Assembly (NCBI GenBank): GCA_018222915.1
Contig: JAAEZI010000005.1
Location: forward strand, 51,836-115,835
Direction of reading: 5' to 3'
From: Algicola sp.
GTDB taxonomy: Bacteria > Bacteroidota > Bacteroidia > Flavobacteriales > Flavobacteriaceae
DNA: 64,000 nucleotides
Shown: positions 27,090 through 35,969 of the stretch, piece by piece
How the letters are laid out: the number at the start of each line of letters is the position of its first letter
Position numbering within the stretch: position 1 is the stretch's first letter
Notes under the pieces: generated by a model
Seen by the model: only the letters and a program-made list of their open reading frames with translations
Database searches by the model: none
Told to the model about the DNA's origin: nothing
Made by a program: the position numbers and the translations under genes

Positions 27090-27541
27090 CAGATACGATC
27101 TTTGGTGTCTATGATAATGGTTACTGGTCCATCGTTTAATAGGGATACTTTCATATCGGCTCCAAACTTACCTGTTTGAACGCGCTTTCCTAAATGGTTT
27201 TCCAAAGCAGCTACAAAGGCTTTATATAATGGAATTGCGATATCTGGTTTTGCAGCCGCTAGGTAACTTGGTCGATGGCCCTTTTTGGTACTTGCGTGCA
27301 AGGTAAATTGACTTACGACAATAACATCACCTTCTATTTGCTGCAAGGACTTATTCATCACGCCATGCTCATCATTAAAGATGCGTAAATTGGCTACTTT
27401 TTTAGACAACCATGAGACATCTTCTTCTGTATCTTCGTTCACAATACCAACCAATACAAGTAACCCATTTGATATTTTCGCTACTTCTTTGTCTTCAATC
27501 ACTACGGAAGCATGACTCACACGCTGAATAACTGCTTTCAT
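27089..27541 (-). CDS. dtd: D-aminoacyl-tRNA deacylase
   Basis: Removes D-amino acids mischarged onto tRNA. The 150-residue protein has both active-site signatures, SQFTLHASTKKGHRPSY (around 77-93) and NDGPVTIIIDT at the C-terminus, and starts with the typical MKAVIQRVSHASV. It lies three bases after rsgA and overlaps the ydjM-like gene by one base. Confidence 0.95.
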   Translation of the reverse strand: MKAVIQRVSHASVVIEDKEVAKISNGLLVLVGIVNEDTEEDVSWLSKKVANLRIFNDEHGVMNKSLQQIEGDVIVVSQFTLHASTKKGHRPSYLAAAKPDIAIPLYKAFVAALENHLGKRVQTGKFGADMKVSLLNDGPVTIIIDTKDRI

Positions 27542-27544
27542 AAC

Positions 27545-28495
27545 TTAGCTTTCTTCCCAATTGTCTGTTCGGTAGTGTTCTTCATCACCATCTAATATCT
27601 GTAAATAGCTCCGATATCTAGAATACGCAATATCGTCGGTATCTAAAGCATCTTTCACAGCACATTTAGGTTCTTCGACGTGCAGACAGTTGTTGAACTT
27701 GCAATCCTGTTTCAGCTCAAAAAATTCAGGAAAATAGTCGCCTATTTCCTCTTTATCCATGTCCACAACACCAAAACCCTTGATTCCTGGTGTATCAATA
27801 ATCTTCGCATCAAAACTCAAATCGAACATTTCAGCAAATGTCGTCGTGTGTTGACCTTGACTATGCTGGCTTGAAATTTCTTTCGTCTTCAAATCCAATC
27901 CAGGCTCAATCGCATTTACTAAAGTTGACTTGCCAACACCTGAATGACCTGCAAACATACTCACTTGACCAATCATTAAAGATTTGACCTTATCTACATT
28001 TTTACCTGTTTCCGCTGAAATCCCAATACACTCATAGCCAATCTTTCTATAAACATGTGCTAAATAACGAACTTCATCTAAAGCTTCGTCATTATAAGTA
28101 TCAATTTTGTTGAATAGCAGAATGGTATTGATGGAATAGGCTTCCGCAGTCACTAAGAATCGATCAATAAAACTAGTAAATGTTGGCGGATTATCAATCG
28201 TAATCAGCAAAAAGACTTGATCAATATTAGCCGCAATGATATGTGTTTGCTTTGATAAATTAACCGATTTACGAACAATGTAATTTGTACGATCATGAAT
28301 GCGATGAATAACGCCTGTGGTTTCATCATTATTCATTTCCAACTCAAAATCTACATGATCACCAACAGCTAGAGGGTTGGTGCTTTTGATTCCTTTTAGT
28401 CGAAATTTACCCTTAATTCTACATTGATAGGTCGCACCAAGACTCGTCTTGACGGTATACCAACTTCCTGTAGATTTATATATTGTTCCGGTCAT
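27545..28495 (-). CDS. rsgA: Small ribosomal subunit biogenesis GTPase RsgA
   Basis: Circularly permuted GTPase assisting 30S maturation. An N-terminal OB fold (about 1-75) is followed by the permuted GTPase with LFNKID (G4) ahead of GHSGVGKST (G1), and a C-terminal zinc domain CKFNNCLHVEEPKC. Length of 316 residues is normal. It is the first gene of the rsgA-dtd-ydjM series and is divergent from the small secreted protein at 28575. Confidence 0.95.
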   Translation of the reverse strand: MTGTIYKSTGSWYTVKTSLGATYQCRIKGKFRLKGIKSTNPLAVGDHVDFELEMNNDETTGVIHRIHDRTNYIVRKSVNLSKQTHIIAANIDQVFLLITIDNPPTFTSFIDRFLVTAEAYSINTILLFNKIDTYNDEALDEVRYLAHVYRKIGYECIGISAETGKNVDKVKSLMIGQVSMFAGHSGVGKSTLVNAIEPGLDLKTKEISSQHSQGQHTTTFAEMFDLSFDAKIIDTPGIKGFGVVDMDKEEIGDYFPEFFELKQDCKFNNCLHVEEPKCAVKDALDTDDIAYSRYRSYLQILDGDEEHYRTDNWEES

Positions 28496-28574
28496 TCATT
28501 AAAATTATGAAACAAAATAACGATTTTTAATTTTATGAAATCTTATCTTAGGAATATAATTTAAAATCAACAAT

Positions 28575-29027
28575 ATGAAAAAATTAGCATTAACTATGGT
28601 ATTGGCGATCTTGTCATTCACGGATGCCTTCGCACAAGTTGAGTACAAAGTGGTTACTAGTATCGAATCCATTGTACCCAGTGGACTAGGTAGGTCACGA
28701 ATCATTTCTGCCAATGAAGATCGAGACTATAAAGAATTTACATCGGAACAAACTGATGAAGATCATACTAGAAACAAATCAAAACGTGGTGACATTCGAG
28801 TTAAGGATTTTGAAGAAACCAAACTTTTAAACTTTTACAACATTGGCGGTATCCGATTTCAGAATATCGCAGCAAATGATGCGGTTGTATCCTCTAAAAT
28901 AAACGGCATGATTGAAGCGGGATGGGAACTAGCTTTTGTGACTAGCGCTGTAGAAAGTGATAGTGGTAAAGATGATGGTCACGGTATATTTGTGACACGC
29001 TATATTTTTAAACGCAATAAACAATAA
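28575..29027 (+). CDS. Secreted protein of unknown function
   Basis: A 150-residue protein with a clear signal peptide (MKKLALTMVLAILSFTDAFAQ, cleaved after the AFA/Q region). The mature part is charged, with no membrane segment, Cys or recognised domain; the C-terminus FVTRYIFKR is beta-like. I do not recognise the family. It is monocistronic, divergent from rsgA and closed by a strong terminator, which argues that it is a real gene. Confidence 0.75.
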   Translation: MKKLALTMVLAILSFTDAFAQVEYKVVTSIESIVPSGLGRSRIISANEDRDYKEFTSEQTDEDHTRNKSKRGDIRVKDFEETKLLNFYNIGGIRFQNIAANDAVVSSKINGMIEAGWELAFVTSAVESDSGKDDGHGIFVTRYIFKRNKQ

Positions 29028-29029
29028 AA

Positions 29030-29056
29030 AAAGCCCGTCAATCGACGGGCTTTTTA
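29030..29056. terminator. Bidirectional terminator
   Basis: GCCCGTC-aatc-GACGGGC hairpin with an A run on the left and five T on the right. It separates the convergent genes ending at 29027 (plus) and 29078 (minus). Confidence 0.93.
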
Positions 29057-29077
29057 ATTTTTTAAATCGGAATGTTA

Positions 29078-30721
29078 TTAGTTCACAGACATGACGCCTA
29101 ACTTATCCTCGGATTTTCTGGAAGAATAAATAATATATTCGCTAGCCGATTTTCTAAAAAATACACGTGGTCTTAAAACCAATTGAGATTTTTCTACATC
29201 TTCTTGGTCTACACGCGTCATAACTCCGTTGTTATCAAACATCACAGCTGCTGGAACCGCCTTATTGTAATTACCTAACCATTTGATCTCCTCAATATCC
29301 GTCACACCATAGTTTTTAGTATTGTCATTGAAAATCACGGTCAACTTATCATTTTCGTAGATAGGCATGGCGCTTAAATACTCAGGTCCTTTCCCAAGAA
29401 CAGCGACAGGAACACTAAAACCTGCACTAACCGTAAAGTTCGAATTGCCTGCAAATGCCGCAAAACCAACCGACATTGTAGTGTATGCCGCCTTTTGTTT
29501 TTTTGGAATGACATTAGACCATCCAACAGTACCATCAGGATTTATAGATGTTACAATAATTTCATTATTGATATGTGTGACAGGCGTAAAAGATAACGGC
29601 CCTATCCCTGAGCTACGGCCAACAATGATTTGTTGATATTCTGATAGAAGTATTAATCCACCATCACTCTTCTGCACTAAACTATGGGTCACATACAACG
29701 GCTTTACGTCTTTACCTTTTTTAGCTCTACGTTCACCGATGAGCTTAACTTTCGTATCGTAGTCAAATTCATTGAATTTCAATTGATTGACACTTTTAGA
29801 ATTGACATCTACAACAGCTGCATAAACACCCTTAAGTTCTTTATTTGCCTTTCCATTCTCTCTCACACTAGAATAAAAACCAACCAATCTTACTATATCA
29901 TCATCGCCAGCTAACATCTCGCAATTGATAATTTCTTTGTCTGTAAATGCAATGTCAATGATTTCTTTTTCATAACCATTAGCAGCCTTAAATGCATGTA
30001 CTTGAAATTTTTCGTTATTCGTTTTCGTTTTTTTATCCCGATAACTTTCATTGATAACAATGAACACATCGTCATTAAAATTAACGTCAAAATCTGCTAT
30101 ATCAAACTCTAAGTCTCTACGATCATTAAATGGCACTTTTTCTAAATGCTGTGCCATAATATCCAAATTATTATTGATCAGCTTCATTTCATACTGAATC
30201 ACTTCTTCTTTGTCAAAAAGAGCAGCATGAAGGATTAGTAGTCGATCAGCATTTGGAGATTCCTTAATATAGAAGGCACCACGCTCACGGTTTTTTGTAA
30301 CCTTTGTTGAAAATAATTTCTTTGTGTTTGTCGTTAAGGTTCCGTCTTCAGCTATTTCAGCCGCCAATAAATTCGCTACCTTTTCTTTTTTATCATAGAC
30401 ACTACCCAAGATAAATATGCGTCCATCGAGAACAGCGATTTCCTCAAACTCTGGTTCTTTATCCTTAAAATCTCCCATTTCAATCTCATTCGTTGAGATC
30501 AAAGACATGTCGTCGGCATTAAACACTTTAATGTAGAAGTTGTTTTTGGTAGTTGCTAAAGTGTAAATCTTACCATTTGCCTCTCCAGCAATTCTCACAA
30601 TTTTTTCCTTGTCAGCTTCAATTTCTTGTCCGAGTGCAATAGAAATAGGTCCAATCGTTTGCGCATTTACTAGACATGAGAGACCAATGGTCATGAATAG
30701 ACACAGCATTTTTTTAATCAT
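29078..30721 (-). CDS. Secreted protein of unknown function
   Basis: A 547-residue protein with a signal peptide ending VNAQ. The mature part is beta-rich with repeated patterns of the type hydrophobic-strand, Asp/Gly turn, which would suit a propeller-like fold, but I recognise no named domain and no C-terminal T9SS sorting signal. It has its own promoter (30766-30795) directly after the terminator of the aromatic operon, so it is an independent unit. Function unknown. Confidence 0.75.
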   Translation of the reverse strand: MIKKMLCLFMTIGLSCLVNAQTIGPISIALGQEIEADKEKIVRIAGEANGKIYTLATTKNNFYIKVFNADDMSLISTNEIEMGDFKDKEPEFEEIAVLDGRIFILGSVYDKKEKVANLLAAEIAEDGTLTTNTKKLFSTKVTKNRERGAFYIKESPNADRLLILHAALFDKEEVIQYEMKLINNNLDIMAQHLEKVPFNDRRDLEFDIADFDVNFNDDVFIVINESYRDKKTKTNNEKFQVHAFKAANGYEKEIIDIAFTDKEIINCEMLAGDDDIVRLVGFYSSVRENGKANKELKGVYAAVVDVNSKSVNQLKFNEFDYDTKVKLIGERRAKKGKDVKPLYVTHSLVQKSDGGLILLSEYQQIIVGRSSGIGPLSFTPVTHINNEIIVTSINPDGTVGWSNVIPKKQKAAYTTMSVGFAAFAGNSNFTVSAGFSVPVAVLGKGPEYLSAMPIYENDKLTVIFNDNTKNYGVTDIEEIKWLGNYNKAVPAAVMFDNNGVMTRVDQEDVEKSQLVLRPRVFFRKSASEYIIYSSRKSEDKLGVMSVN

Positions 30722-30765
30722 AAGTAAATCTTGTTGTTGTTAGCGAAAGTATTTTCTTTCAGGAG

Positions 30766-30795
30766 CAAAAATAGACTATTATTTGGTTTTACAAA
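30766..30795 (-). promoter_or_regulatory. Bacteroidota-type promoter of the 547-residue secreted protein
   Basis: On the minus strand TTTG (30795-30792) and TATTTTTG (30773-30766) are separated by 18 bases, an excellent fit to the consensus. It lies between the aromatic operon terminator and the ATG at 30721. Confidence 0.72.
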
Positions 30796-30828
30796 CTTTT
30801 AGGGCTTTGTGTACGAACCACTAAGAGC

Positions 30829-30857
30829 AAAAAGTCTCACCAAATAGTGAGACTTTA
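30829..30857 (-). terminator. Terminator of the aromatic amino acid operon
   Basis: On the minus strand AAAGTCTCAC-tatttg-GTGAGACTTT is a perfect 10-base stem followed by T residues, two bases after the end of the DAHP synthase/chorismate mutase gene. Confidence 0.92.
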
Positions 30858-30858
30858 T

Positions 30859-31941
30859 TTATCCGTTGATAATTTTTTCTTGATGATTAATGGACTCTTG
30901 GTGAATCGCTTTAAATAAGCGTAAGATAAATTCTTCACTCAGGCCTTTATCTTCACCTTCAAGAACCATTTTCCCAAGTATTTCATTCCATCTTTTACTC
31001 TGAAGAACGGCGACGTTCTTTTGTTTTTTCAATTCACCAATACCATCAGCCACCTTCATACGTTTCCCTAACAACTCAATAATTTGATTATCAACCACAT
31101 CAATCTGTGCTCTCAAATTATTTAAGGTGTTATTGTACTCGGCCTCAGGATCTGTTTCTTTACGGATTCTGAGATCTTCCATTATTTGTACAAGACTCTT
31201 TGGAGTTACCTGTTGAGCGGCATCACTCCACGCATTGTCGGGATCAAAATGTGTTTCTATCATCAAACCATCAAAGTTCAAATCCAAGGCCGTTTGTGAT
31301 ACATCAAAAATCATGTTGCGTTTTCCTGTAATATGAGATGGGTCATTTATTAAAGGTAAGTCTGGAAATTTTGTTTGAAGCTCAATGGCGATTTGCCATT
31401 CAGGATTGTTACGGTATTTAGATTTTTCATAGGTTGAAAATCCTCTATGAATAACTCCAAGGTTCATAATATCTGAAGAAGCCAATCGTTCGATAGCGCC
31501 TAGCCATAATGGCAAATCTGGATTCACTGGATTTTTAACCAAGACGATTTTATCGGTTCCCTTTAGGGCATCGGCAATTTCTTGAACAATAAATGGACTC
31601 ACCGTTGAGCGTGCACCAATCCACAACAAATCAATATCGTGTTCTAGTGCCAATTCCACATGATTTCTGTTAGCAACTTCGGTCGCTGTTTTTAATCCTG
31701 TTTCTGCTTTGACCTTTTGTAACCATTTTAGTCCTAAGGCTCCAACACCCTCAAAATTTCCAGGACGTGTTCTCGGTTTCCAAATACCTGCTCGATAATA
31801 ATTGACATCCGTATCTTTAAGCTCATGGGCAATTTTAAGGACTTGTTCTTCCGTTTCTGCACTGCAAGGACCAGCGATAACCAGTGGGTGATTTAATCCT
31901 AGATCATCCAACCATTTTCTCATTTCTTTTGTATTCTCCAT
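30859..31941 (-). CDS. Bifunctional DAHP synthase / chorismate mutase
   Basis: One polypeptide joins the first step of the shikimate pathway to the branch towards Phe and Tyr. Residues about 1-260 are a type I-beta DAHP synthase (VIAGPCSAE, KPRTRPGNFEGVG, DPSHITGKR). Residues about 270-360 are an AroQ-type chorismate mutase (LRAQIDVVDNQIIELLGKRM). The fusion is well known in Bacteroidota and is thought to allow prephenate feedback. It is the last gene of the pheA operon, nine bases after tyrA. Confidence 0.94.
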   Translation of the reverse strand: MENTKEMRKWLDDLGLNHPLVIAGPCSAETEEQVLKIAHELKDTDVNYYRAGIWKPRTRPGNFEGVGALGLKWLQKVKAETGLKTATEVANRNHVELALEHDIDLLWIGARSTVSPFIVQEIADALKGTDKIVLVKNPVNPDLPLWLGAIERLASSDIMNLGVIHRGFSTYEKSKYRNNPEWQIAIELQTKFPDLPLINDPSHITGKRNMIFDVSQTALDLNFDGLMIETHFDPDNAWSDAAQQVTPKSLVQIMEDLRIRKETDPEAEYNNTLNNLRAQIDVVDNQIIELLGKRMKVADGIGELKKQKNVAVLQSKRWNEILGKMVLEGEDKGLSEEFILRLFKAIHQESINHQEKIING

Positions 31942-31950
31942 AATTCTCTT

Positions 31951-32802
31951 TTAAGCAATTCCGTTCAATATATCTTTTATATGATTTGTATTTTTCATTT
32001 CGTTGTAAATCTCATCAAAATCATCGGCTTCCATCAAAGCCTTAAATCCTTTGAGGTTATTTATGTATTCCTCTAAAGTTTCAATAACATTGGCTCTATT
32101 TTGTTTAAAAATAGGTGTCCACATATCTGGTGAGCTTTTAGCTAAACGCACGGTACTTTCGAATCCACTTCCCGCCATATCAAAAATATCACGCTCATTT
32201 TTTTCCTTTTCAATGACGGTCTTTCCTAACATAAAGGAAGAGATATGTGACAAATGTGACACATAAGCAATATGCTTATCATGTGCTTCAGGATTCATAT
32301 AACGAATACGCATTCCCATATCTGAAAACAACTTCAGTGCTTTCTCTTGTAACTTAAAGGTCGTTTTTTCAACTTCACAAATGATGTTTGTTTTTTTCTG
32401 AAATAAGCCAGTCATAGCTGCCTTAGGTCCAGAAAACTCGGTGCCTGCAATAGGATGCGTTGCCAAAAAATTACGACGTCTTGGGTGTGATTCTACTGAT
32501 TGACAAACTGGTAATTTTGTAGATCCAACATCCACCACTAACGTCGTATCAGAAATAACATCCAGTATCTTAGGTAACACTTTTACAGCCGTATCTACAG
32601 GAATAGAAAGAATGACTAAATCGGCATGAATGAGATCCTCATACGTCGCTTTTTCTTGAATCACGTTTAAATCAATCGCCTGATCTAAATGAGCATCATT
32701 CGTATCAATCCCATAAACCTTTGCCTTAGGATTTAATGATTGTATATCCATAGCCATACTACCACCAATCAACCCAACACCTATGATGTAAATTTTATCC
32801 AT
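31951..32802 (-). CDS. tyrA: Prephenate dehydrogenase
   Basis: NAD(P)-dependent conversion of prephenate to 4-hydroxyphenylpyruvate for tyrosine. Start at 32802 gives MDKIYIIGVGLIGGS with the dinucleotide-binding motif at 8-15 and 283 residues; the frame runs 61 codons further upstream into the aminotransferase gene, which I reject. Substrate motif HPIAGTEFSG is visible. No C-terminal ACT domain, so regulation is probably at the operon level. It lies five bases after the aminotransferase gene. Confidence 0.93.
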   Translation of the reverse strand: MDKIYIIGVGLIGGSMAMDIQSLNPKAKVYGIDTNDAHLDQAIDLNVIQEKATYEDLIHADLVILSIPVDTAVKVLPKILDVISDTTLVVDVGSTKLPVCQSVESHPRRRNFLATHPIAGTEFSGPKAAMTGLFQKKTNIICEVEKTTFKLQEKALKLFSDMGMRIRYMNPEAHDKHIAYVSHLSHISSFMLGKTVIEKEKNERDIFDMAGSGFESTVRLAKSSPDMWTPIFKQNRANVIETLEEYINNLKGFKALMEADDFDEIYNEMKNTNHIKDILNGIA

Positions 32803-32807
32803 AATTT

Positions 32808-33953
32808 TTATTTCAGTCTTGCTAAAGCCTCTTCTAATTCTTCCAAAGGTGCACAAAGTGAAATCCTTATATATCTCTGACCATTGGATCCAAAAATGGT
32901 TCCAGGAGTGATAAATATCGATTTCTCTTTTAAAATTAAATCTATGTATTCTTCGGCATCTAAATATTCGGGCAGTTTTGCCCAAACAAAGAGTCCAGAT
33001 GCATTTTTATTGAATGTACAGTTTAAAGCTTCTGCAATTTTCCATACGACTTCACGACGTTGCTCATAAACACTATTGAGGCTCATATACCACATATCGG
33101 AACAGTTTAACGCTTCAACAGCGCCTTTTTGAATGCCCAAGAACATACCAGAATCCATATTACTTTTCACTCGCAATACCGCCTTTATATAATCACCATG
33201 ACCCATCAACATCCCGACGCGCCAACCTGCCATATTGAACGTTTTACTCAATGAATTTAATTCTAGACAGACCTCTGAAGCTCCTTTGTATTTCAAAATA
33301 CTTCTAGGGTATTTGTTCAAAATAAAACTGTAAGGATTATCATTAACAATGAGGATATCATTTCGCTTAGCGAAAGTGATCAAATCTTCAAAAAGCTTGT
33401 TGGTTGCAATCGTTCCTGTTGGCATGTGCGGATAGTTTACCCACATTAATTTAACGTTTTCAACCCCTCTTTTTTCTAAAGCCAGTAAATCTGGGAACCA
33501 ATGACTCTCCTCTGTTAGGTCATAAAATACAGGTTTAGCTCCCACCAAATTTGTCACGGATTTATAAGTAGGATAGCCTGGATTGGGAATCAAAACCTCA
33601 TCACCTTCATTTAAAAAAGCCATCGAAATATGCAGAATCCCTTCTTTACTACCCATTAATGGGAGCACTTCGGTTAATGGACTTAAAGGAACATTAAATC
33701 GGTCTTTATAAAATTGAACCATGGCTTCTCTGAGCTCTGGCGTTCCTTGATAACTTTGATATTTATGTGCCGCGTCTTCATTGAACGTCTCAACCAACGC
33801 GTTCAATACGCGTTCGGGCGGATTTAAATCCGGACTCCCAATCCCTAAATTAATAATAGGTTTTCCCTGGGAAATAAGCCTATTGACCTCTCTCAATTTC
33901 TTTGAAAAGTAATATTCTTCTACTTGCTTCAAACGATCAGCTATCTGTATCAT
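32808..33953 (-). CDS. Class I/II PLP aminotransferase, probably aromatic
   Basis: Fold-type I aminotransferase of 381 residues. The PLP lysine lies in SLSKTFNMAGWRVG and the NDNPYSF motif carries the ring-contacting Asp/Tyr. Its place between pheA and tyrA strongly suggests transamination of phenylpyruvate and 4-hydroxyphenylpyruvate (or of prephenate); sequence alone would also permit an aspartate or diaminopimelate aminotransferase. It overlaps pheA by four bases (ATGA). Confidence 0.88.
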   Translation of the reverse strand: MIQIADRLKQVEEYYFSKKLREVNRLISQGKPIINLGIGSPDLNPPERVLNALVETFNEDAAHKYQSYQGTPELREAMVQFYKDRFNVPLSPLTEVLPLMGSKEGILHISMAFLNEGDEVLIPNPGYPTYKSVTNLVGAKPVFYDLTEESHWFPDLLALEKRGVENVKLMWVNYPHMPTGTIATNKLFEDLITFAKRNDILIVNDNPYSFILNKYPRSILKYKGASEVCLELNSLSKTFNMAGWRVGMLMGHGDYIKAVLRVKSNMDSGMFLGIQKGAVEALNCSDMWYMSLNSVYEQRREVVWKIAEALNCTFNKNASGLFVWAKLPEYLDAEEYIDLILKEKSIFITPGTIFGSNGQRYIRISLCAPLEELEEALARLK

Positions 33954-34777
33954 AATTTCGCATTTTTATATTCCCCTAACACCTTAAAATCTTGCGCCAT
34001 GATTTCCATGATGGTTTTGGCTTTTTTATAATCCTTATAATCCTCGAAAGTGACATCTACAAAAAAAGCATACTTCCATGGTGTATCCATTTTAGGGAGT
34101 GATTGTATCTTGGTTAAATTTAGTTTACAATCACTTAAAACATTCAAAATAGTCGCCAAACTTCCTCTTTTATGGTCTAATTCAAATTTCACTGAAGCCT
34201 TATTAATTTCCGCCTCTGGAATTTCTGAATTTTTCGTCTTAACCACAAAAAAACGCGTCTCATTGTGCTTGATTGTTTGAATACTCTCTGCTAAAATCTC
34301 GAGCCCAAACAATTGAGCCGCAAGCGCAGAAGCAATTGCAGCCACTTTACTTATTTGACCTTCTTGAATGCGTCTCGCTACCTCAGCAGTATCCTTATCT
34401 TCTATCAATTTGATATGCGGGTATTGCTTAAAAAATGTCTTGCATTGTAATAAAGCCATAGGATGCGAGTATACCTCTTCAATCTCTAAAATGGATTGAT
34501 TTGGCAATGCCATCAGATGGTGTTGGATATCTAAATAATGTTCTCCTATGATATGCAATCCGTGTAAATCGATAAGTGCATAGTTTGGAATAATGGAGCC
34601 TGCAATGGAATTTTCGATAGCCATTATAGCGGCTTCACTTTGGTTATTTAAAATACTATCTGCCACAGCATCAAAAGTCAAACACTCGTTGACTGAAATC
34701 GTCTCATCAAAAAATTGCTCCGACACAATATGATGAAAAGACCCTTTAATACCCTGTATAGCGACCGATTTTATCAT
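33950..34777 (-). CDS. pheA: Prephenate dehydratase
   Basis: Converts prephenate to phenylpyruvate. Residues about 1-180 are the dehydratase domain (ENSIAGSIIPNYAL; the catalytic Thr in NETRFFVV), and a C-terminal ACT domain (KRGSLATILNVLSDCKLNLTKIQSLP) should bind Phe for feedback inhibition. Start at 34777 (MIKSVAIQG) is preferred over the ATG at 34798, which falls inside the attenuator stem. The ATG comes directly after the attenuator's T run. First gene of the operon. Confidence 0.94.
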   Translation of the reverse strand: MIKSVAIQGIKGSFHHIVSEQFFDETISVNECLTFDAVADSILNNQSEAAIMAIENSIAGSIIPNYALIDLHGLHIIGEHYLDIQHHLMALPNQSILEIEEVYSHPMALLQCKTFFKQYPHIKLIEDKDTAEVARRIQEGQISKVAAIASALAAQLFGLEILAESIQTIKHNETRFFVVKTKNSEIPEAEINKASVKFELDHKRGSLATILNVLSDCKLNLTKIQSLPKMDTPWKYAFFVDVTFEDYKDYKKAKTIMEIMAQDFKVLGEYKNAKL

Positions 34778-34804
34778 AAAAAAAGTCCCGATTTTCATCG
34801 AGAC
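34778..34804 (-). terminator. Attenuator terminator ahead of pheA
   Basis: On the minus strand GTCTCGAT (34804-34797), loop GAAA, ATCGGGAC (34792-34785) and seven T. The 8-base stem has one wobble pair. The T run ends at the pheA ATG (34777), so transcripts stopping here contain only the leader peptide. A segment overlapping the leader peptide stop, ATGAGA (34851-34846), can pair with TCTCgAT of the stem's 5' arm with one bulge, a weak possible antiterminator. Confidence 0.85.
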
Positions 34805-34847
34805 CTATATTAAATTTATTGTTTATAAATTACACATATAACGCCTC

Positions 34848-34907
34848 TCATTTCTCTGAAAAAAAGAAATAAAACCAGTTGTAATATGTGAAACTAAATG
34901 TGTTCAT
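34848..34907 (-). CDS. Aromatic leader peptide of the pheA operon (attenuation)
   Basis: A 19-residue ORF, MNTFSFTYYNWFYFFFSEK, ending TGA. Ten residues are aromatic: six Phe, three Tyr and one Trp, with the run WFYFFF just before the end. It is followed 44 bases later by an intrinsic terminator abutting pheA. This arrangement is that of a ribosome-sensing leader peptide: scarce Phe-, Tyr- or Trp-tRNA stalls the ribosome in the run and should prevent the terminator. The operon makes exactly Phe and Tyr and controls shikimate entry. It is too short for ordinary gene finders. Mechanism inferred, not shown. Confidence 0.85.
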   Translation of the reverse strand: MNTFSFTYYNWFYFFFSEK

Positions 34908-34922
34908 TGTATAATTATGTTG

Positions 34923-34952
34923 CTAATGTAATTATTATTTTAAGAAATCAAA
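34923..34952 (-). promoter_or_regulatory. Probable promoter of the leader-pheA operon
   Basis: On the minus strand TTTG (34952-34949) and TACATTAG (34930-34923), 18 bases apart; the -7 element differs from TAnnTTTG at one position. The leader peptide ATG follows about 16 bases after the -7 element. Confidence 0.55.
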
Positions 34953-35057
34953 ATTGTTCAACCACATTTTTAGGGAATCTATTTCAGTTTTAAAGATTTC
35001 ACAATTTAAACAAACACCTTACTTATAATTACTATTTTTGAATAAATTTATTGCTAT

Positions 35058-35969
35058 ATGTCTATTGAAGTTACTCATATCACCAAATGCTATGGTGAAC
35101 AAAAGGCTTTGGATGATATTACCTTCTCTGTAAATAAAGGTGAAATTGTTGGTTTTTTGGGTCCAAATGGTGCCGGAAAATCAACATTAATGAAAATACT
35201 TACCACATATATTGAGGCTACTGAGGGCGAAGCAAAAGTTAATGGGTTTAATGTACAAAGCGAAAAAATGGCTGTTCAAAAGAGCGTTGGATATTTACCA
35301 GAGCACAACCCGCTTTATTTAGACATGTACGTTAAGGAATATTTAAAGTTTAACGCTGGTGTTTATAATATCAATTCATCTCGAATAGAAGAGGTTATTT
35401 CCTTAACAGGTTTAACACCAGAATCCCACAAGAAAATAGGACAATTATCAAAAGGGTATCGACAACGTGTTGGACTGGCCAACGCATTGTTACACGATCC
35501 GTCGGTTTTAATTTTAGACGAACCTACAACAGGTCTTGATCCTAACCAATTAATTGATATTAGACATCTTATTAAAAATATTGGTAAGGACAAGACCGTA
35601 TTTCTCTCCACTCACATCATGCAGGAGGTAGAGGCTATTTGTGACCGTGTGATTATCATCAACAAAGGTAAAGTTGTTGCAGACAAGAAACTCAAAGAAT
35701 TACGAGATGAGAAAGAACAGACGGTTATTGTAGAATTTGATTATCGGGTTGAAGATGCGTTTCTTCTCAAACTACCAAAAGTTAATCGTGTGAAAAATAC
35801 GCATGATTTTGTTTATGAAATCACCTTTTCTACTTCGGAAGATATGCGTTCACATGTGTTTGATTTCGCACATGACAATCAGTTAAAAATTCTTCAATTA
35901 AATCAGAAAAATGCCAGTTTGGAAAGTTTATTCAGAGATTTGACAACGGAGGCTATTCCTCAAAAATAA
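35058..35969 (+). CDS. gldA: Gliding motility ABC transporter ATP-binding protein GldA
   Basis: ATPase of the GldA/GldF/GldG ABC complex associated with gliding. Walker A GPNGAGKST (35-43), ABC signature LSKGYRQRVGLA, Walker B VLILDEPTTGLDP and the switch His (STHIM) are intact. Length of 303 residues with the C-terminal regulatory domain is typical of GldA. GldF and GldG are not nearby. Without them a generic ABC exporter role is possible, but the N-terminal MSIEVTHITK and overall pattern fit GldA. A TATTTTTG -7 element is at 35033-35040. Its end overlaps the next, convergent gene by 17 bases. Confidence 0.85.
   Translation: MSIEVTHITKCYGEQKALDDITFSVNKGEIVGFLGPNGAGKSTLMKILTTYIEATEGEAKVNGFNVQSEKMAVQKSVGYLPEHNPLYLDMYVKEYLKFNAGVYNINSSRIEEVISLTGLTPESHKKIGQLSKGYRQRVGLANALLHDPSVLILDEPTTGLDPNQLIDIRHLIKNIGKDKTVFLSTHIMQEVEAICDRVIIINKGKVVADKKLKELRDEKEQTVIVEFDYRVEDAFLLKLPKVNRVKNTHDFVYEITFSTSEDMRSHVFDFAHDNQLKILQLNQKNASLESLFRDLTTEAIPQK

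Noticed and set aside
32803..32985. N-terminal extension of tyrA by 61 codons.
   Set aside because: It lies wholly inside the aminotransferase gene; composition is atypical, and MDKIYIIGVG is the normal start.
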